Source: Bacteroidaceae bacterium (GTDB taxonomy: Bacteria > Bacteroidota > Bacteroidia > Bacteroidales > Bacteroidaceae). From it: DNA of 64,000 nucleotides. Location of the stretch: contig JAKSLP010000006.1 in assembly GCA_024401115.1 (NCBI GenBank), forward strand, positions 1-64,000. Direction: 5' to 3'. The notes below the pieces were generated by a model. That model was not told where the DNA came from, did not search any database, and saw only the letters and a list, made by a program, of their open reading frames with translations. The position numbers and the translations under genes were made by a program. This document shows, piece after piece, positions 14,418 through 24,399 of the stretch (position 1 is its first letter; every line of letters begins with the position of its first letter).

Positions 14418-16736
14418 ATGACGAAAAAACACACGACATATAATCTAATACTCCTAGTGCTAACTCTGACACTTTGTCTGGGGGTAACTTCGTGCGGTAA
14501 ACGGAAACGAACTCCGGATTACCGAGTCCTGGTCATTCATGAGGGCAGTGCCGCTCCTCAGGAATACGGCATTAAAGCAGAATACTATTATTATCAGGCG
14601 CTGAAGAAGAACGGCGTGCTGAGTGATGTGGAAATGAAGCATTTCTACCTGAACTATCCGCAATCTGCGGCCTGGGACACCAATATTCTGGATTCACTGA
14701 TTAAAAGGGAATGGGTGCCCAATATCATTGTGTGCCATAAGGATATATCGGTGGAATACCTGCAGAACATCCGCAAGGACATGCCGAAGGAGATTCAGGA
14801 TATCCCGCTGGTTTACAGCGGTGTGCGATACCCCGAACTGCTGTTCCCGGCAAACGCCGAACCGAAGATTGAGAATGTGACCGGTTTCAAGGACAGTGTG
14901 GACCTGAGTAAGAACCTGATGTTTTTCCAGGAAGTGACAGGCGACAAGCTGTGTACCGTGGTGGTGGACAGTATCTCAAAGCACAACAAGCCGGTTTACA
15001 GGCAGCTGCGCAACTATCTGAACCTGCACGAAATCAACTACATCAACAACATGGACTGCCACGTCGATACGCTGTACTGGCGAAACGGCAGAAACAAGCA
15101 TAACGACGGACGCATGATTGTCACGGCACTGTCGTTCCTGCACCCCGCCCACAACGGACGCAACGGAATCCGACAGTTGCAGTATGCCCTGGCCACCGCC
15201 AAGGAATATCATTTCATGCAGATCAACTACACCCAGGGCAGCCAGGAACTGCTGAACCAGAGCGGCAAGCCGCAGTTGAGTGTCATCAACACCCAGTTTG
15301 ACGAGAAGAGCCATGTGAAAATCCTGGGCGGCTACTTCGTCTCGCAGGAACAGGAAATCAACGATGCGGCACTGTATCTGTCGCGCATAGTCAAAGGTGA
15401 AAAGGCTGACGGAATTCCATTGGCCAACCATCAGGCAGCGTATTGGCTGGACTGGAACGCCATGAAACTGTGCGACATGGAATACAGCGACTGGAAGGGA
15501 AAGGCAAACATCATCAATGCCCCATCCCGGGTGAGCAATCCTATCCTGTGGTACTCTCAGACCACGCTGTTCTGGGCCGTCCTGCTGGGCCTGTTGCTCT
15601 ACCTGGCCTATAAGATTCAGTACTGGATGCTGAACCGCAAGGATGAAGAGAAGCACAACCAGCGCAAGAAGCAGTATCTGTGGCTGCTGGCCAGCAACGA
15701 CAGTGCCCTGTGGAGAATAGAAAAGTCGACCGTAGTCTTCCACTCCAACATGCCGGAACTGAAGGAAATATGTAATACTCCGATGAATACCAAGGTATTC
15801 CGTGAGATGATACACCCCAGCTTCCGCAAATCGACCGACGAGCTGACGCAGTTCCGCCTGAAGGAAGGCCTGCACCGACTGCGCTTCAAGCTGTCGCTGG
15901 ACAAGGGAATGACCTACCAGTGGTGGGAATGTATCTTTACCCTCTCGGCCGAGGACATCACCTACCGCAAGTGCGAGGGACGAATCGTGTACATAGAGGA
16001 TGTGGTGAAGCGTGAGGCTGCCCTGGAAAAGCAGTTGCAGGCTGCCGAGGAAACCAAGTTGAAGCAGTCGTTCCTGGCCAACATCAGTCACGACATACGC
16101 AACCCGCTGAGCAGTATCGTGGGATTCAGCGAGCTGCTGATTGGCGATGAGTCCTATACCGAGCAGGAGAAGATAGAATTTACCGAGTTGATCCGCACCA
16201 ATACCGAGATCATGCTGAAACTGATTGATGACGTAGCCGATGTATCGAAGATTCAGGTGGGTGAATACCGCTTCATGCAGAAACCTATCTCGGTGAGTGT
16301 CATCATCGATACGGCCTATGCGGCCAATGCGGTGCTGTCGCATGAGAACCAGAAGTTCATCAAGCATGAGGGAGCCCAGGATGTGTTCATTAACGTAGAC
16401 TTTGAGCGCACGCTTCAGGTCATGAACAATTACCTGAGCAATGCCTTCAAATACACGCCAAACGGTACAGTCATCATCGGCTGGAAGAACAAGGGAGAAT
16501 GGGTGGAACTGTATGTCCATGACTCGGGCATAGGCATGAGCCAGGATAAGCAGTTGCACGTGTTTGACCAGTATTACATGGGTGACAGCCAGCACCATGG
16601 AACCGGCCTGGGACTTTACATCGTAAAGATGATGGTGGAACAGCAGGGCGGTGTCGTAGGCGTAGAGAGTTTCCTGAACAAGGGCAGCTATTTCTATGCA
16701 CGGTTCCCAATCACTAATCATGAAAAGGAGGATTGA
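14418..16736 (+). CDS. membrane sensor histidine kinase with periplasmic-binding-like sensor
   Basis: 772 residues. N-terminal signal/lipobox-like segment (TLCLGVTSC), then about 340 periplasmic residues resembling ABC-type solute-binding domains (VLVIHEGSAAPQEYG, PLVYSGVRYPEL), a membrane span at about 378-400, a PAS-like region, a dimerisation helix with H-box NISHDIRNPLSS (His near 557), and an HATPase with N-box NYLSNAFKYTPN (near 675), DSGIGM and GTGLGLYIVK (near 728). It should autophosphorylate on His in response to a periplasmic ligand. No receiver domain or DNA-binding domain is fused, and no response regulator gene is adjacent. It is paired with a paralog 2 bp downstream. Confidence 0.88.
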   Translation: MTKKHTTYNLILLVLTLTLCLGVTSCGKRKRTPDYRVLVIHEGSAAPQEYGIKAEYYYYQALKKNGVLSDVEMKHFYLNYPQSAAWDTNILDSLIKREWVPNIIVCHKDISVEYLQNIRKDMPKEIQDIPLVYSGVRYPELLFPANAEPKIENVTGFKDSVDLSKNLMFFQEVTGDKLCTVVVDSISKHNKPVYRQLRNYLNLHEINYINNMDCHVDTLYWRNGRNKHNDGRMIVTALSFLHPAHNGRNGIRQLQYALATAKEYHFMQINYTQGSQELLNQSGKPQLSVINTQFDEKSHVKILGGYFVSQEQEINDAALYLSRIVKGEKADGIPLANHQAAYWLDWNAMKLCDMEYSDWKGKANIINAPSRVSNPILWYSQTTLFWAVLLGLLLYLAYKIQYWMLNRKDEEKHNQRKKQYLWLLASNDSALWRIEKSTVVFHSNMPELKEICNTPMNTKVFREMIHPSFRKSTDELTQFRLKEGLHRLRFKLSLDKGMTYQWWECIFTLSAEDITYRKCEGRIVYIEDVVKREAALEKQLQAAEETKLKQSFLANISHDIRNPLSSIVGFSELLIGDESYTEQEKIEFTELIRTNTEIMLKLIDDVADVSKIQVGEYRFMQKPISVSVIIDTAYAANAVLSHENQKFIKHEGAQDVFINVDFERTLQVMNNYLSNAFKYTPNGTVIIGWKNKGEWVELYVHDSGIGMSQDKQLHVFDQYYMGDSQHHGTGLGLYIVKMMVEQQGGVVGVESFLNKGSYFYARFPITNHEKED

Positions 16737-16738
16737 CC

Positions 16739-19081
16739 ATGAGACGAATCTTTTACATCCTTTTGATTATTGTCATCTGCTGCGTGGGTGCCTGGCTGAA
16801 CGGCGGCAACTTTGTCTCCGTGTCTGAATCAGGCCCTGCCTACCATGTGGCCGTGCTGCACAGCTTTGACGAGAAACAGTATGGATACAAGGAATATAAC
16901 AAGGCCATTAAGCAGAGTTTCAAGGAACTGGGCGTAAATGCCAAACTGCATGATTTCTATCTGGACCTTTCTTCCAGCTACTCCATCGACTACAACAACA
17001 TGGCAACCATAACCGACAGTTTGGAGAAATACAATGTGGACCTTATCATCACCGAGGGAACACTGGCCTGCTACAAGACTGTCAGTTACCTGAACCGCAA
17101 GGGAAAGACCGACTACCCTATCGTTGCCGGTGGCGTTACCGTGCAGGTGTGGGACTCGCTGAAGACCTACCCTAACCTTTCGGTATGGGTGGACGAGATG
17201 GACTATCCGCGTCTGATAGAGATGGCTACCACGTTCAACCAGACAAACAAAGCACTCATCGAACTGGATTACAGTTTCCTGGATGATGCCATACGCGAGG
17301 AACTGGCTCGTTCCATCAACCGTCCTCCGTTCTTCAACAACCTCGACTTGAAGTCGTATGATGCACTGAATGATAAAGCCCCCCAATACAAGGACAGTAT
17401 CATCGTCATGGCTATGAGTGCCCATTTCCCACGCCGCAACAAGGCCGGAGCACTGGAGGATACCCTAATCCAACTCGATTTGGAGGATATTCTTTCCCAC
17501 TGTGCCGAGAGTCCGTCTGTCATTGTCAAGAAGGATATCTACAGCAACGTGTTTGCCAATGCGTCACAGAAACCTCAATTCACTGCACTGCCCTACGACT
17601 TCGGCGATGAGAACACCCGCTACCTGGCTGGCTACTTTGTGCCTTTCAAGACACAGGCCAAGGATGTGGTCACGACAGCCGCCAATATCCTGAAGGGAAA
17701 TAAGGATGCATACCTGACCCAGGGACGCCACATCCGTCAGTACGTTATGGATTACAACGCCATGGCAGCGTATCCGGGATTGGCCTATGCCGACTACGAA
17801 GAAACTTACACCATTATCAATGCGCCATTTAAGGTGGCCCACCCTATCCAGTGGATGGCATTGCGTATCAGTATGGTTCTGCTTATCGGTCTGGCAATGA
17901 CTGTCTTTATCTTTGTGATGTACCGGTGGAAAAACAAGCACAGCCGCAACCTTCAGGAAATGCTGGTGGACACGAATCCGGGTATTCTGGGCAATGACTG
18001 TCTGGTATTTGACTATACGACAGGCAAGTCGCTAGAATTCCATACCATGCAGACCCCGCTGGCGCCTTCCACTCAGGTGCATGTGTTCCTGAATGACCAC
18101 ATCGCTCATATGTTCCATCCTAACCAGACGGACCGTTTCAATGAATTTGAGCAGGCTTGCACCCAGGAGGGATACCACACCCAGGATGCCCTGCTGACAT
18201 TCAACCAGGGCCAGGATTACCACTGGTGGCGCATGCGGTATGTCACTCAGCTGACATCGGGCAAGAAAAGGGAACCGGTATTCCAGGTTATCGGCATCTT
18301 GAACAACGTGGACAACTGGTACAAGAAACAGGATGAGATGGAGCAGGCCCAGAAAAAGGCTGACGAGGTGAAGCGCAGGGACGACTTCATGCGTACACTG
18401 AACCATGAGATCCGTACACCGCTGAACAGTGTATTGGGCTTTACCGAACTGCTCAGCACACCGAACATTGACCTTGCACCCGAGGAAAAAGAGGAATATT
18501 GCCGTATCATCAAGCATAACGCCAACCGATTGAATAATCTGGTGACGGATATCCTGCAGTTCAGCCGCATCGAGAGCGGACGTATGAAATACGAGATGCA
18601 GGAGATTCCTGTGGGCAACTTCATGGACATGATGGTATCGGATGCCAAGGCATACATCGAGAGCAAAAGGCTGATTGACGACAACGGTGACGACAAGACC
18701 GGCCTGTTGAAACTGGATTACCAGCCGGGTTGGGGCGACTACCGTATCAAGGCCGACACTACTCATCTGCAAGAGGTATATAAGCACTTGATTAGCAATG
18801 CAGTAAAGTTCAGTTCCAGCGGTACCATACATACCGGCTGGTACATGGAATTGCAGTCCAAGAATATCTTTATTTACGTGGAAGACAACGGTATGGGTAT
18901 AGCACCCAACCAGCAGAAAAACATCTTCCGACTGTTCTACAAGAGCAACTACATGAACCGTGGTATCGGCCTGGGCCTGAGCATCAGCCATGAGCTGATA
19001 GAAAAGATGGGCGGCCAGCTGTATGTGCGCAGCAGCGAGGGCAAGGGTTCACGTTTTGTCATTTTAATGCCAATGATATAG
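16739..19081 (+). CDS. membrane sensor histidine kinase, paralog of the upstream kinase
   Basis: 780 residues. An N-terminal anchor (residues 3-20), a periplasmic solute-binding-like domain (VAVLHSFDEKQYGY, LIITEGTLAC), a span near 377-398, a PAS-like region, H-box LNHEIRTPLNSVLGF (His near 555), N-box HLISNAVKFSS, DNGMGI and GIGLGLSIS. Same architecture as its neighbour but lower identity in the sensor. ATG 16739 is preferred to TTG 16733 because a clear Shine-Dalgarno AAGGAGG lies at 16725-16731, 7 nt before it; such a site is unusual in this phylum. The spacing of 2 bp after the upstream stop means translation is coupled, and the two kinases may form heterodimers. Confidence 0.88.
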   Translation: MRRIFYILLIIVICCVGAWLNGGNFVSVSESGPAYHVAVLHSFDEKQYGYKEYNKAIKQSFKELGVNAKLHDFYLDLSSSYSIDYNNMATITDSLEKYNVDLIITEGTLACYKTVSYLNRKGKTDYPIVAGGVTVQVWDSLKTYPNLSVWVDEMDYPRLIEMATTFNQTNKALIELDYSFLDDAIREELARSINRPPFFNNLDLKSYDALNDKAPQYKDSIIVMAMSAHFPRRNKAGALEDTLIQLDLEDILSHCAESPSVIVKKDIYSNVFANASQKPQFTALPYDFGDENTRYLAGYFVPFKTQAKDVVTTAANILKGNKDAYLTQGRHIRQYVMDYNAMAAYPGLAYADYEETYTIINAPFKVAHPIQWMALRISMVLLIGLAMTVFIFVMYRWKNKHSRNLQEMLVDTNPGILGNDCLVFDYTTGKSLEFHTMQTPLAPSTQVHVFLNDHIAHMFHPNQTDRFNEFEQACTQEGYHTQDALLTFNQGQDYHWWRMRYVTQLTSGKKREPVFQVIGILNNVDNWYKKQDEMEQAQKKADEVKRRDDFMRTLNHEIRTPLNSVLGFTELLSTPNIDLAPEEKEEYCRIIKHNANRLNNLVTDILQFSRIESGRMKYEMQEIPVGNFMDMMVSDAKAYIESKRLIDDNGDDKTGLLKLDYQPGWGDYRIKADTTHLQEVYKHLISNAVKFSSSGTIHTGWYMELQSKNIFIYVEDNGMGIAPNQQKNIFRLFYKSNYMNRGIGLGLSISHELIEKMGGQLYVRSSEGKGSRFVILMPMI

Positions 19082-19121
19082 TTTTGCCTTTCTTTTTGGC
19101 GGCTAACTGAAAAAAAATCAC

Positions 19122-19129
19122 TATCTTTG
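19122..19129 (+). promoter_or_regulatory. -7 promoter box of the S9 peptidase gene
   Basis: TATCTTTG, consensus match. It overlaps the TTG at 19127 that opens the frame, so translation must start later, at ATG 19169. Confidence 0.6.
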
Positions 19130-19168
19130 CCGAGATTATGTATATCCATTAAAATCGACGATAAGATA

Positions 19169-21274
19169 ATGAATTTTGCAAGTAAGGCCATTTTAGCGGC
19201 TACCCTTTTGACAGCTACTGCGTGCAATACCACCGAGAAGGAAGAAGAGGCACCATTTATCGGCAAGCAGGAAGTGGAGCTGCCAAACGGACGAATGACT
19301 CCAGAGGCTCTTTGGGCCATGGGCCGAATGGGCGGAGCTCAGGTTTCGCCAGACGGCAAGAAAATTGTGTATAACGTGAGCTACTACAGCGTGGAGCAGA
19401 ACAAGAGCCACCGCGTGCTGTACCTGATGAATGCCGACGGTACCGGCCAGCAGATGCTCACCACCAGCTCGAAGAGCGAGGGAGATGCCGTATGGATCAA
19501 GGGTGGCACCAAGATTGCTTACCTGAGCGCTGACGAAAACGGCACCAGTCAGATTTTTGAGATGAACCCAGACGGCACCGGCCGTAAGCAGCTGTCCTTC
19601 AATGAGGCAGACGTAGAGGGTTTCAAATTTTCACCGGACGAGAAGCAGATTCTGTTCGTAGCTTCTATTCCTTTCCACCATAGCATTGAACCTAAGGAGA
19701 AGGATCTGCCTAAGGCTTCAGGTATGGTAATCAATGATTTAATGTACAAGCACTGGGACGAGTACGTGACCAGCATTCCTCATCCATACGTGGCATCGTT
19801 TGAAAACGACCGCATGGGCGAAGGCAAGGACTTGTTGCAGGACGAGCCATTTGAGAGCCCTATGAAGCCTTTCGGCGGTGTGGAGCAGCTGGCTTGGAGT
19901 CCTGACGGCAAGACCATCGCATACACCTGCCGAAAGAAGGTGGGCAAGGCATACGCCTTCAGCACCGACAGCGACATCTATCTGTATGACGTGGCAAGCG
20001 GCAAGACCGAGAACCTGTGCAAGGATTACACCGACGATAAGAACATGGGTTATGATATCAACCCAAGTTTCAGCCCTGACGGCAAGTACATCGCATGGCA
20101 GAGCATGGAGCGTGACGGCTATGAGAGCGACCGCAACCGCCTGTGCGTAATGGATTTGACCAATCACACCAAGCAGTATGTTACCGAATGGTTCGACAGT
20201 GGCGTGGACGGCTTCATCTGGAACAACGACAGCCAGAGCATTTACTTTGCCGGTGTATGGCACGGTGAGAGCCACATCTACAATACCGACCTGAAGGGTG
20301 AGCACAAGCAGTTGACCGAAGGCCAGTTTGACGACAGCGTGGTACAGTTGACCGGCAACCAGATGCTGATGACCCGTCACAGCATGATGGCTCCTGACGA
20401 TCTGTTCATGCTGGATCTGGCTAAGCTGGACGTTAAGCAGCTGACCGAGGAGAACAAGCACATCATGGACCAGTTGCACGTGGGTAAGGTAGAGCCTCGC
20501 TGGACTACCACCACCGACGGCCAGCAGATGCTGAGCTGGGTAATCTATCCTGCCGACTTTGATCCAAACAAGAAATACCCTGCCCTGCTGTTCTGCGAGG
20601 GTGGTCCTCAGAGCCCTGTAAGCCAGTTCTGGAGCTACCGCTGGAACTTCCAGATCATGGCCAGCAACGACTATATCATCATCGCTCCTAACCGCCGTGG
20701 TCTGCCAGGCTTCGGTCAGATCTGGAACGAGGAAGTGAGCGGCGACTACGGTGGCCAATGCATGAAGGACTATCTGACAAGTATCGACGACCTGTGCAAG
20801 GAGCCTTACGTGGATAAGGACCGTCTGGGTTGTGTGGGTGCCAGCTTCGGAGGCTTCAGCGTATACTGGTTGGCCGGAAATCACGAGAAGCGCTTCAAGG
20901 CATTTATCGCACATGACGGTATCTACAACCTGGAGCAGCAGTATGTGGAGACCGAGGAGATGTGGTTTGCCCAGTTCGACATGAAGGGCGCTCCATGGGA
21001 AAAGGACAATGCAGCAGCGCAGAAGACCTTTGCCATCAGCCCTCATCACTATGTGGACAAGTGGGACACCCCTATCCTGTGTATCCAGGGTGAGAAGGAT
21101 TTCCGCATCATGACCAACCAGGGCGAGAGCGCATTCAATGCAGCTGTAATCCGTGGCATTCCTGCACAGTTGCTGCAGTTCCCAGACGAAAACCACTGGG
21201 TATTGAAACCACAGAACGGCGTGCTGTGGCAGCGCACCTTCTTCCGCTGGTTGGATAAGTGGCTGAAGAAATAA
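19169..21274 (+). CDS. S9 family prolyl-oligopeptidase-type peptidase (DPP5-like), lipoprotein
   Basis: 701 residues. Lipobox TATAC near residue 19 places it in the envelope. The N-terminal two thirds form a TolB/WD40-like beta-propeller (repeats with SPDGKKIVY, SPDEKQILF, SPDGKTIAY, SPDGKYIAW). The C-terminal alpha/beta hydrolase has nucleophile motif GASFGGF (Ser near 559), Asp in GEKDFRI (near 643) and His in ENHWV (near 674). This is the S9C layout of dipeptidyl-peptidase 5, which removes dipeptides from peptide N-termini. The two following genes are transporters likely to import the products. Confidence 0.9.
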   Translation: MNFASKAILAATLLTATACNTTEKEEEAPFIGKQEVELPNGRMTPEALWAMGRMGGAQVSPDGKKIVYNVSYYSVEQNKSHRVLYLMNADGTGQQMLTTSSKSEGDAVWIKGGTKIAYLSADENGTSQIFEMNPDGTGRKQLSFNEADVEGFKFSPDEKQILFVASIPFHHSIEPKEKDLPKASGMVINDLMYKHWDEYVTSIPHPYVASFENDRMGEGKDLLQDEPFESPMKPFGGVEQLAWSPDGKTIAYTCRKKVGKAYAFSTDSDIYLYDVASGKTENLCKDYTDDKNMGYDINPSFSPDGKYIAWQSMERDGYESDRNRLCVMDLTNHTKQYVTEWFDSGVDGFIWNNDSQSIYFAGVWHGESHIYNTDLKGEHKQLTEGQFDDSVVQLTGNQMLMTRHSMMAPDDLFMLDLAKLDVKQLTEENKHIMDQLHVGKVEPRWTTTTDGQQMLSWVIYPADFDPNKKYPALLFCEGGPQSPVSQFWSYRWNFQIMASNDYIIIAPNRRGLPGFGQIWNEEVSGDYGGQCMKDYLTSIDDLCKEPYVDKDRLGCVGASFGGFSVYWLAGNHEKRFKAFIAHDGIYNLEQQYVETEEMWFAQFDMKGAPWEKDNAAAQKTFAISPHHYVDKWDTPILCIQGEKDFRIMTNQGESAFNAAVIRGIPAQLLQFPDENHWVLKPQNGVLWQRTFFRWLDKWLKK

Positions 21275-21293
21275 TTGATAATTGCCCCCCTCC

Positions 21294-21378
21294 TGTCATT
21301 CTGAGCAAAGCGAAGAATCTTTTTGTTCCGAATGGTATTACTCGCGAGGTAAGATCCTTCGTTTCACTCAGGATGACA
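21294..21378. repeat. palindromic intergenic repeat, copy 1 (short form)
   Basis: 85 bp with ends TGTCATTCTGAGC and ACTCAGGATGACA. Inner parts GCGAAGAATCTTT and AAGATCCTTCGTTTCA are near reverse complements, so the whole can fold back. It lies between the S9 peptidase and MFS genes. The central GAAGCGCTCGAG block present in the other three copies is missing here. Confidence 0.8.
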
Positions 21379-21401
21379 AACTAACGATAAATAATTAAAC
21401 T

Positions 21402-22775
21402 ATGACAGAATATTTGCAGAGAAAACTGAGCGATTCGGCAGCTGCCCGTTGGACAGCGCTGGTAATCGTATCATGCACCATGATGTTCGCGTATTTCTTT
21501 ACCGACGTCATGTCTCCACTGGAGCCCCTGCTGACTGCAGAGCTGGGTGGTGAGAATGGTTTAGGATTAGGATGGACCTCATCTGAATACGGTTTCTTCT
21601 CAGGCGCTTACGGTCTGATGAACGTATACCTGCTGTTGCTGTTCTTCGGCGGTATCATCCTGGACAAATTCGGTATCCGTTTCACCGGACTGATGAGTAC
21701 AGCGCTGATGTTTGGCGGTGCCATCATCAAGTGGTATGCGGTAAGCCGTTCGTTCGAGGGAACCATGTGGGTGCCATTCGGAGGCGACTGCCAGATGCAG
21801 GTGGTTATCGCATCCTTAGGTTTTGCCATTTATGGTGTAGGTGCAGAGATTGCCGGAATTACCGTTACCAAGGTGATTGCCAAGTGGTTCACTGGTCACG
21901 AGATGGCATTGGCCATGGGTGTTCAGGTGGCATTGGCCCGTGTAGGTACAGCCGTAGCACTGGGTGCCGCACTGCCTATCGCTAAGGCATTTGGCGGTGT
22001 ATCGGTATCCGTAGGTCTGGGTGCCAGCATGCTGTGCATCGGTATGATCAGTTTCCTGGTATACAACGTAATGGACCGCAAGCTGGATGCTCAGTCGGCT
22101 CAGGTAGAAAGCGACCCAGAGGACGAGTTCAAGTTTGCCGACCTGAAGTTCCTGTTCACCAACCGTGGTTTCTGGTACATTGCCCTGCTGTGTGTGATGT
22201 TCTACGGCGGTGTATTCCCATTCCTGAAGTTTGCCACCAAACTGATGATATTTAAATATGGTGTAGACGAGGGTGTGGCTGGCCTTATTCCTGCCATGCT
22301 GCCTTTCGGTACCATTATCCTGACCCCACTGTTCGGTAGCGTATACGATAAGATTGGTAAGGGTGCCACCCTGATGATTATCGGTTCCTGCCTGCTGACT
22401 CTGGTACACGTGCTGTTTGCCCTGCCTATCAACAGTTGGGTACTGGCTATCTTGCTGATGGTTTTCCTGGGTATTGCCTTCGGTCTGGTACCTTCTGCCA
22501 TGTGGCCATCCGTTCCAAAAGTTATCCCAATGAAGCTGTTGGGTACCGCATACGCGCTGATTTTCTACATCCAGAACATCGGTCTAGCTATGATTCCTAT
22601 GTGGATTGGTGCAGTGAACGAGAAGAACACCGATGCAACCGGTTTCATTGACTACACCGAGACCATGACCATCTTTGCCTGCTTTGGTGTGGTAGCTATC
22701 ATCATCGCCTTCCTGTTGCTGTTCGAGGACAAGAAGAAGGGCTACGGTTTGCAGAAAGCTAATTTGAAGAAATAA
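21402..22775 (+). CDS. MFS transporter (MFSD1-like), putative dipeptide carrier
   Basis: 457 residues with about 12 membrane spans; ends in a short charged tail. Major-facilitator features include LDKFGIRFTG after the second span (an A-motif-like loop) and a second repeat KIGKGATLMIIG. The long first loop (PLEPLLTAELGGENGLG) and general layout resemble the MFSD1 branch, whose lysosomal member moves dipeptides. That assignment is from memory and not certain; an organic-acid carrier is possible. The setting between an S9 dipeptidyl-peptidase and a POT transporter favours peptides. Confidence 0.75.
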   Translation: MTEYLQRKLSDSAAARWTALVIVSCTMMFAYFFTDVMSPLEPLLTAELGGENGLGLGWTSSEYGFFSGAYGLMNVYLLLLFFGGIILDKFGIRFTGLMSTALMFGGAIIKWYAVSRSFEGTMWVPFGGDCQMQVVIASLGFAIYGVGAEIAGITVTKVIAKWFTGHEMALAMGVQVALARVGTAVALGAALPIAKAFGGVSVSVGLGASMLCIGMISFLVYNVMDRKLDAQSAQVESDPEDEFKFADLKFLFTNRGFWYIALLCVMFYGGVFPFLKFATKLMIFKYGVDEGVAGLIPAMLPFGTIILTPLFGSVYDKIGKGATLMIIGSCLLTLVHVLFALPINSWVLAILLMVFLGIAFGLVPSAMWPSVPKVIPMKLLGTAYALIFYIQNIGLAMIPMWIGAVNEKNTDATGFIDYTETMTIFACFGVVAIIIAFLLLFEDKKKGYGLQKANLKK

Positions 22776-22796
22776 TTCTAAAACCTATTAAATTAT

Positions 22797-24365
22797 ATGG
22801 AAATCTTATCAATCGGGTGGATTGCCGCCCTCTTTATCGTATGGGGTTGTTTCCTGTACTACTCTTACAAGGGCCAGCCTCTGGGCCTTTGGGTACTGGC
22901 TCTGGCCAATACCGGTGAGCGTTTTGGTTACTACACCATGTTGGCTGTGTTTGCCCTGTTCCTGGGCGAGAACTTCGGTTTCGAAGCCGGTACAGCTGCC
23001 GAGATTTACACTTGGTTCCTGACTGCGGTGTACTTCCTGCCATTGTTTGGTGGTATGTTGGCCGACAAGTTCGGTTACAACAAGATGGTAATCATTGGTA
23101 TCATCATCATGTTCTTAGGTTACCTGCTGCTGTCATTGCCATTGGGTGGTGATGCTACTGCTATTGCAGCTATGGGTGCTGCCCTGCTGCTGGTAAGTGC
23201 CGGTACCGGTCTGTTCAAGGGCAACCTGCAGGTCATGGTAGGTGACTTGTACAACAGTCCTGAATATGCAGGTGCACGTGACGGTGGATTCTCATTGTTC
23301 TACATGGCTATCAATGTTGGTGCATTGTTCGCTCCTACCGCTGCCACTGAAATCATGGATTGGGCACAGGAGTCATTGGGCTATTCACATGCCGATTCTT
23401 ATCACTTTGCATTCGCCATTGCTTGCGTATCAGTGGTTGCATCTATCCTTATCTATTTCTTGGGAAGACCGGCTTACAAGCATGTAATCGGTGCTACTAA
23501 GAAGAAGGACAACGCTGCAACTGCTCAGGTTGAGGAGTTGAGCCCAGCTGAGACCAAGGAGCGCATCATCTGCCTGCTGCTGGTATTCGCTGTAGTTATC
23601 TTCTTCTGGATGGCCTTCCACCAGAACGGTCTGACTCTGACCTGGTTTGCTGATGAGTTCACCGCACGTGAATCATTCGGTATCGAGAGCATGCTGTTCG
23701 ATGTACGCGATTTGTTGGCTGCAATCTTCATCATCTACGGTCTGTTCGGTATCTTCCAGCAGAAGGGTCTGTGCAAGAACCTGGCTATCCTGATGATTAT
23801 TGCCAGTGCAGCATACCTGGTATGCTACGCTCCTGCTGCAACCGATAAGATTGATGTTAAGGCTCCTATCTTCCAGCACTTTAACGCTTGCTTCGTAGTA
23901 ATGCTGACTCCTGTAAGTATCGCACTGTTCGGCAAACTGGCTAGCATGGGTAAAGAGCCAAAGGCTCCTGTTAAGATTGGTTTGGGTATGCTGGTAGCAG
24001 CCGCTGCTTACCTGCTGATGGCTGTATTCTGTATCGGTCTGCCTGCAACTGATCATCCAAATCATGTAGCTGATGTTACTCCTAACCTGTTGATTAACAC
24101 CTACCTGATCCTGACTTTCGCTGAGCTGCTGCTGAGCCCTATCGGTATCAGCTTTGTAAGTAAGGTTGCTCCTCCTAAGTACAAGGGTGCTATGATGGGT
24201 TGCTGGTTCGTAGCTACCGCTCTGGGTAACAAGCTGGTATCTATCCCAGGTCAGATGTGGGACGGCTTCAGCCTGCCTGTAGTATGGGGAACACTGATGG
24301 TTATCTGCCTAGTGGCAGCAGCCTTCATCTTCTCTATCATCAAGAAACTGAATAAAGTAGCATAA
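22797..24365 (+). CDS. POT/PTR2 proton-coupled oligopeptide transporter
   Basis: 522 residues, about 14 hydrophobic segments. The motif NTGERFGYYTM (near residue 38) is the ExxERFxYY signature of the POT family, which imports di- and tripeptides with protons. Further family marks: LADKFGYNKMVIIG, GTGLFKGNLQVMVGDLY and FSLFYMAINVGAL. It begins 21 bp after the MFS gene, so the two are one transcript. Ends at a strong bidirectional terminator. Confidence 0.9.
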   Translation: MEILSIGWIAALFIVWGCFLYYSYKGQPLGLWVLALANTGERFGYYTMLAVFALFLGENFGFEAGTAAEIYTWFLTAVYFLPLFGGMLADKFGYNKMVIIGIIIMFLGYLLLSLPLGGDATAIAAMGAALLLVSAGTGLFKGNLQVMVGDLYNSPEYAGARDGGFSLFYMAINVGALFAPTAATEIMDWAQESLGYSHADSYHFAFAIACVSVVASILIYFLGRPAYKHVIGATKKKDNAATAQVEELSPAETKERIICLLLVFAVVIFFWMAFHQNGLTLTWFADEFTARESFGIESMLFDVRDLLAAIFIIYGLFGIFQQKGLCKNLAILMIIASAAYLVCYAPAATDKIDVKAPIFQHFNACFVVMLTPVSIALFGKLASMGKEPKAPVKIGLGMLVAAAAYLLMAVFCIGLPATDHPNHVADVTPNLLINTYLILTFAELLLSPIGISFVSKVAPPKYKGAMMGCWFVATALGNKLVSIPGQMWDGFSLPVVWGTLMVICLVAAAFIFSIIKKLNKVA

Positions 24366-24367
24366 AT

Positions 24368-24399
24368 GAAAAAGGGCTCCCAAACGGGAGCCTTTTTTT
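24368..24399. terminator. bidirectional terminator
   Basis: Stem GGCTCCC/GGGAGCC (24375-24381 and 24386-24392) with AAAC loop, A-run before and seven Ts after. Serves the POT gene and the convergent lipid kinase gene. Confidence 0.88.

Noticed and set aside
14976..16721. Long minus-strand open frame (581 codons) opposite the first sensor kinase
   Set aside because: Its product has no domain or motif, and it mirrors a clear histidine kinase gene in a high-GC stretch; a shadow frame.
19739..21196. Minus-strand frame of 485 codons opposite the S9 peptidase
   Set aside because: Hydrophobic, motif-free product; the plus strand carries the full catalytic triad.
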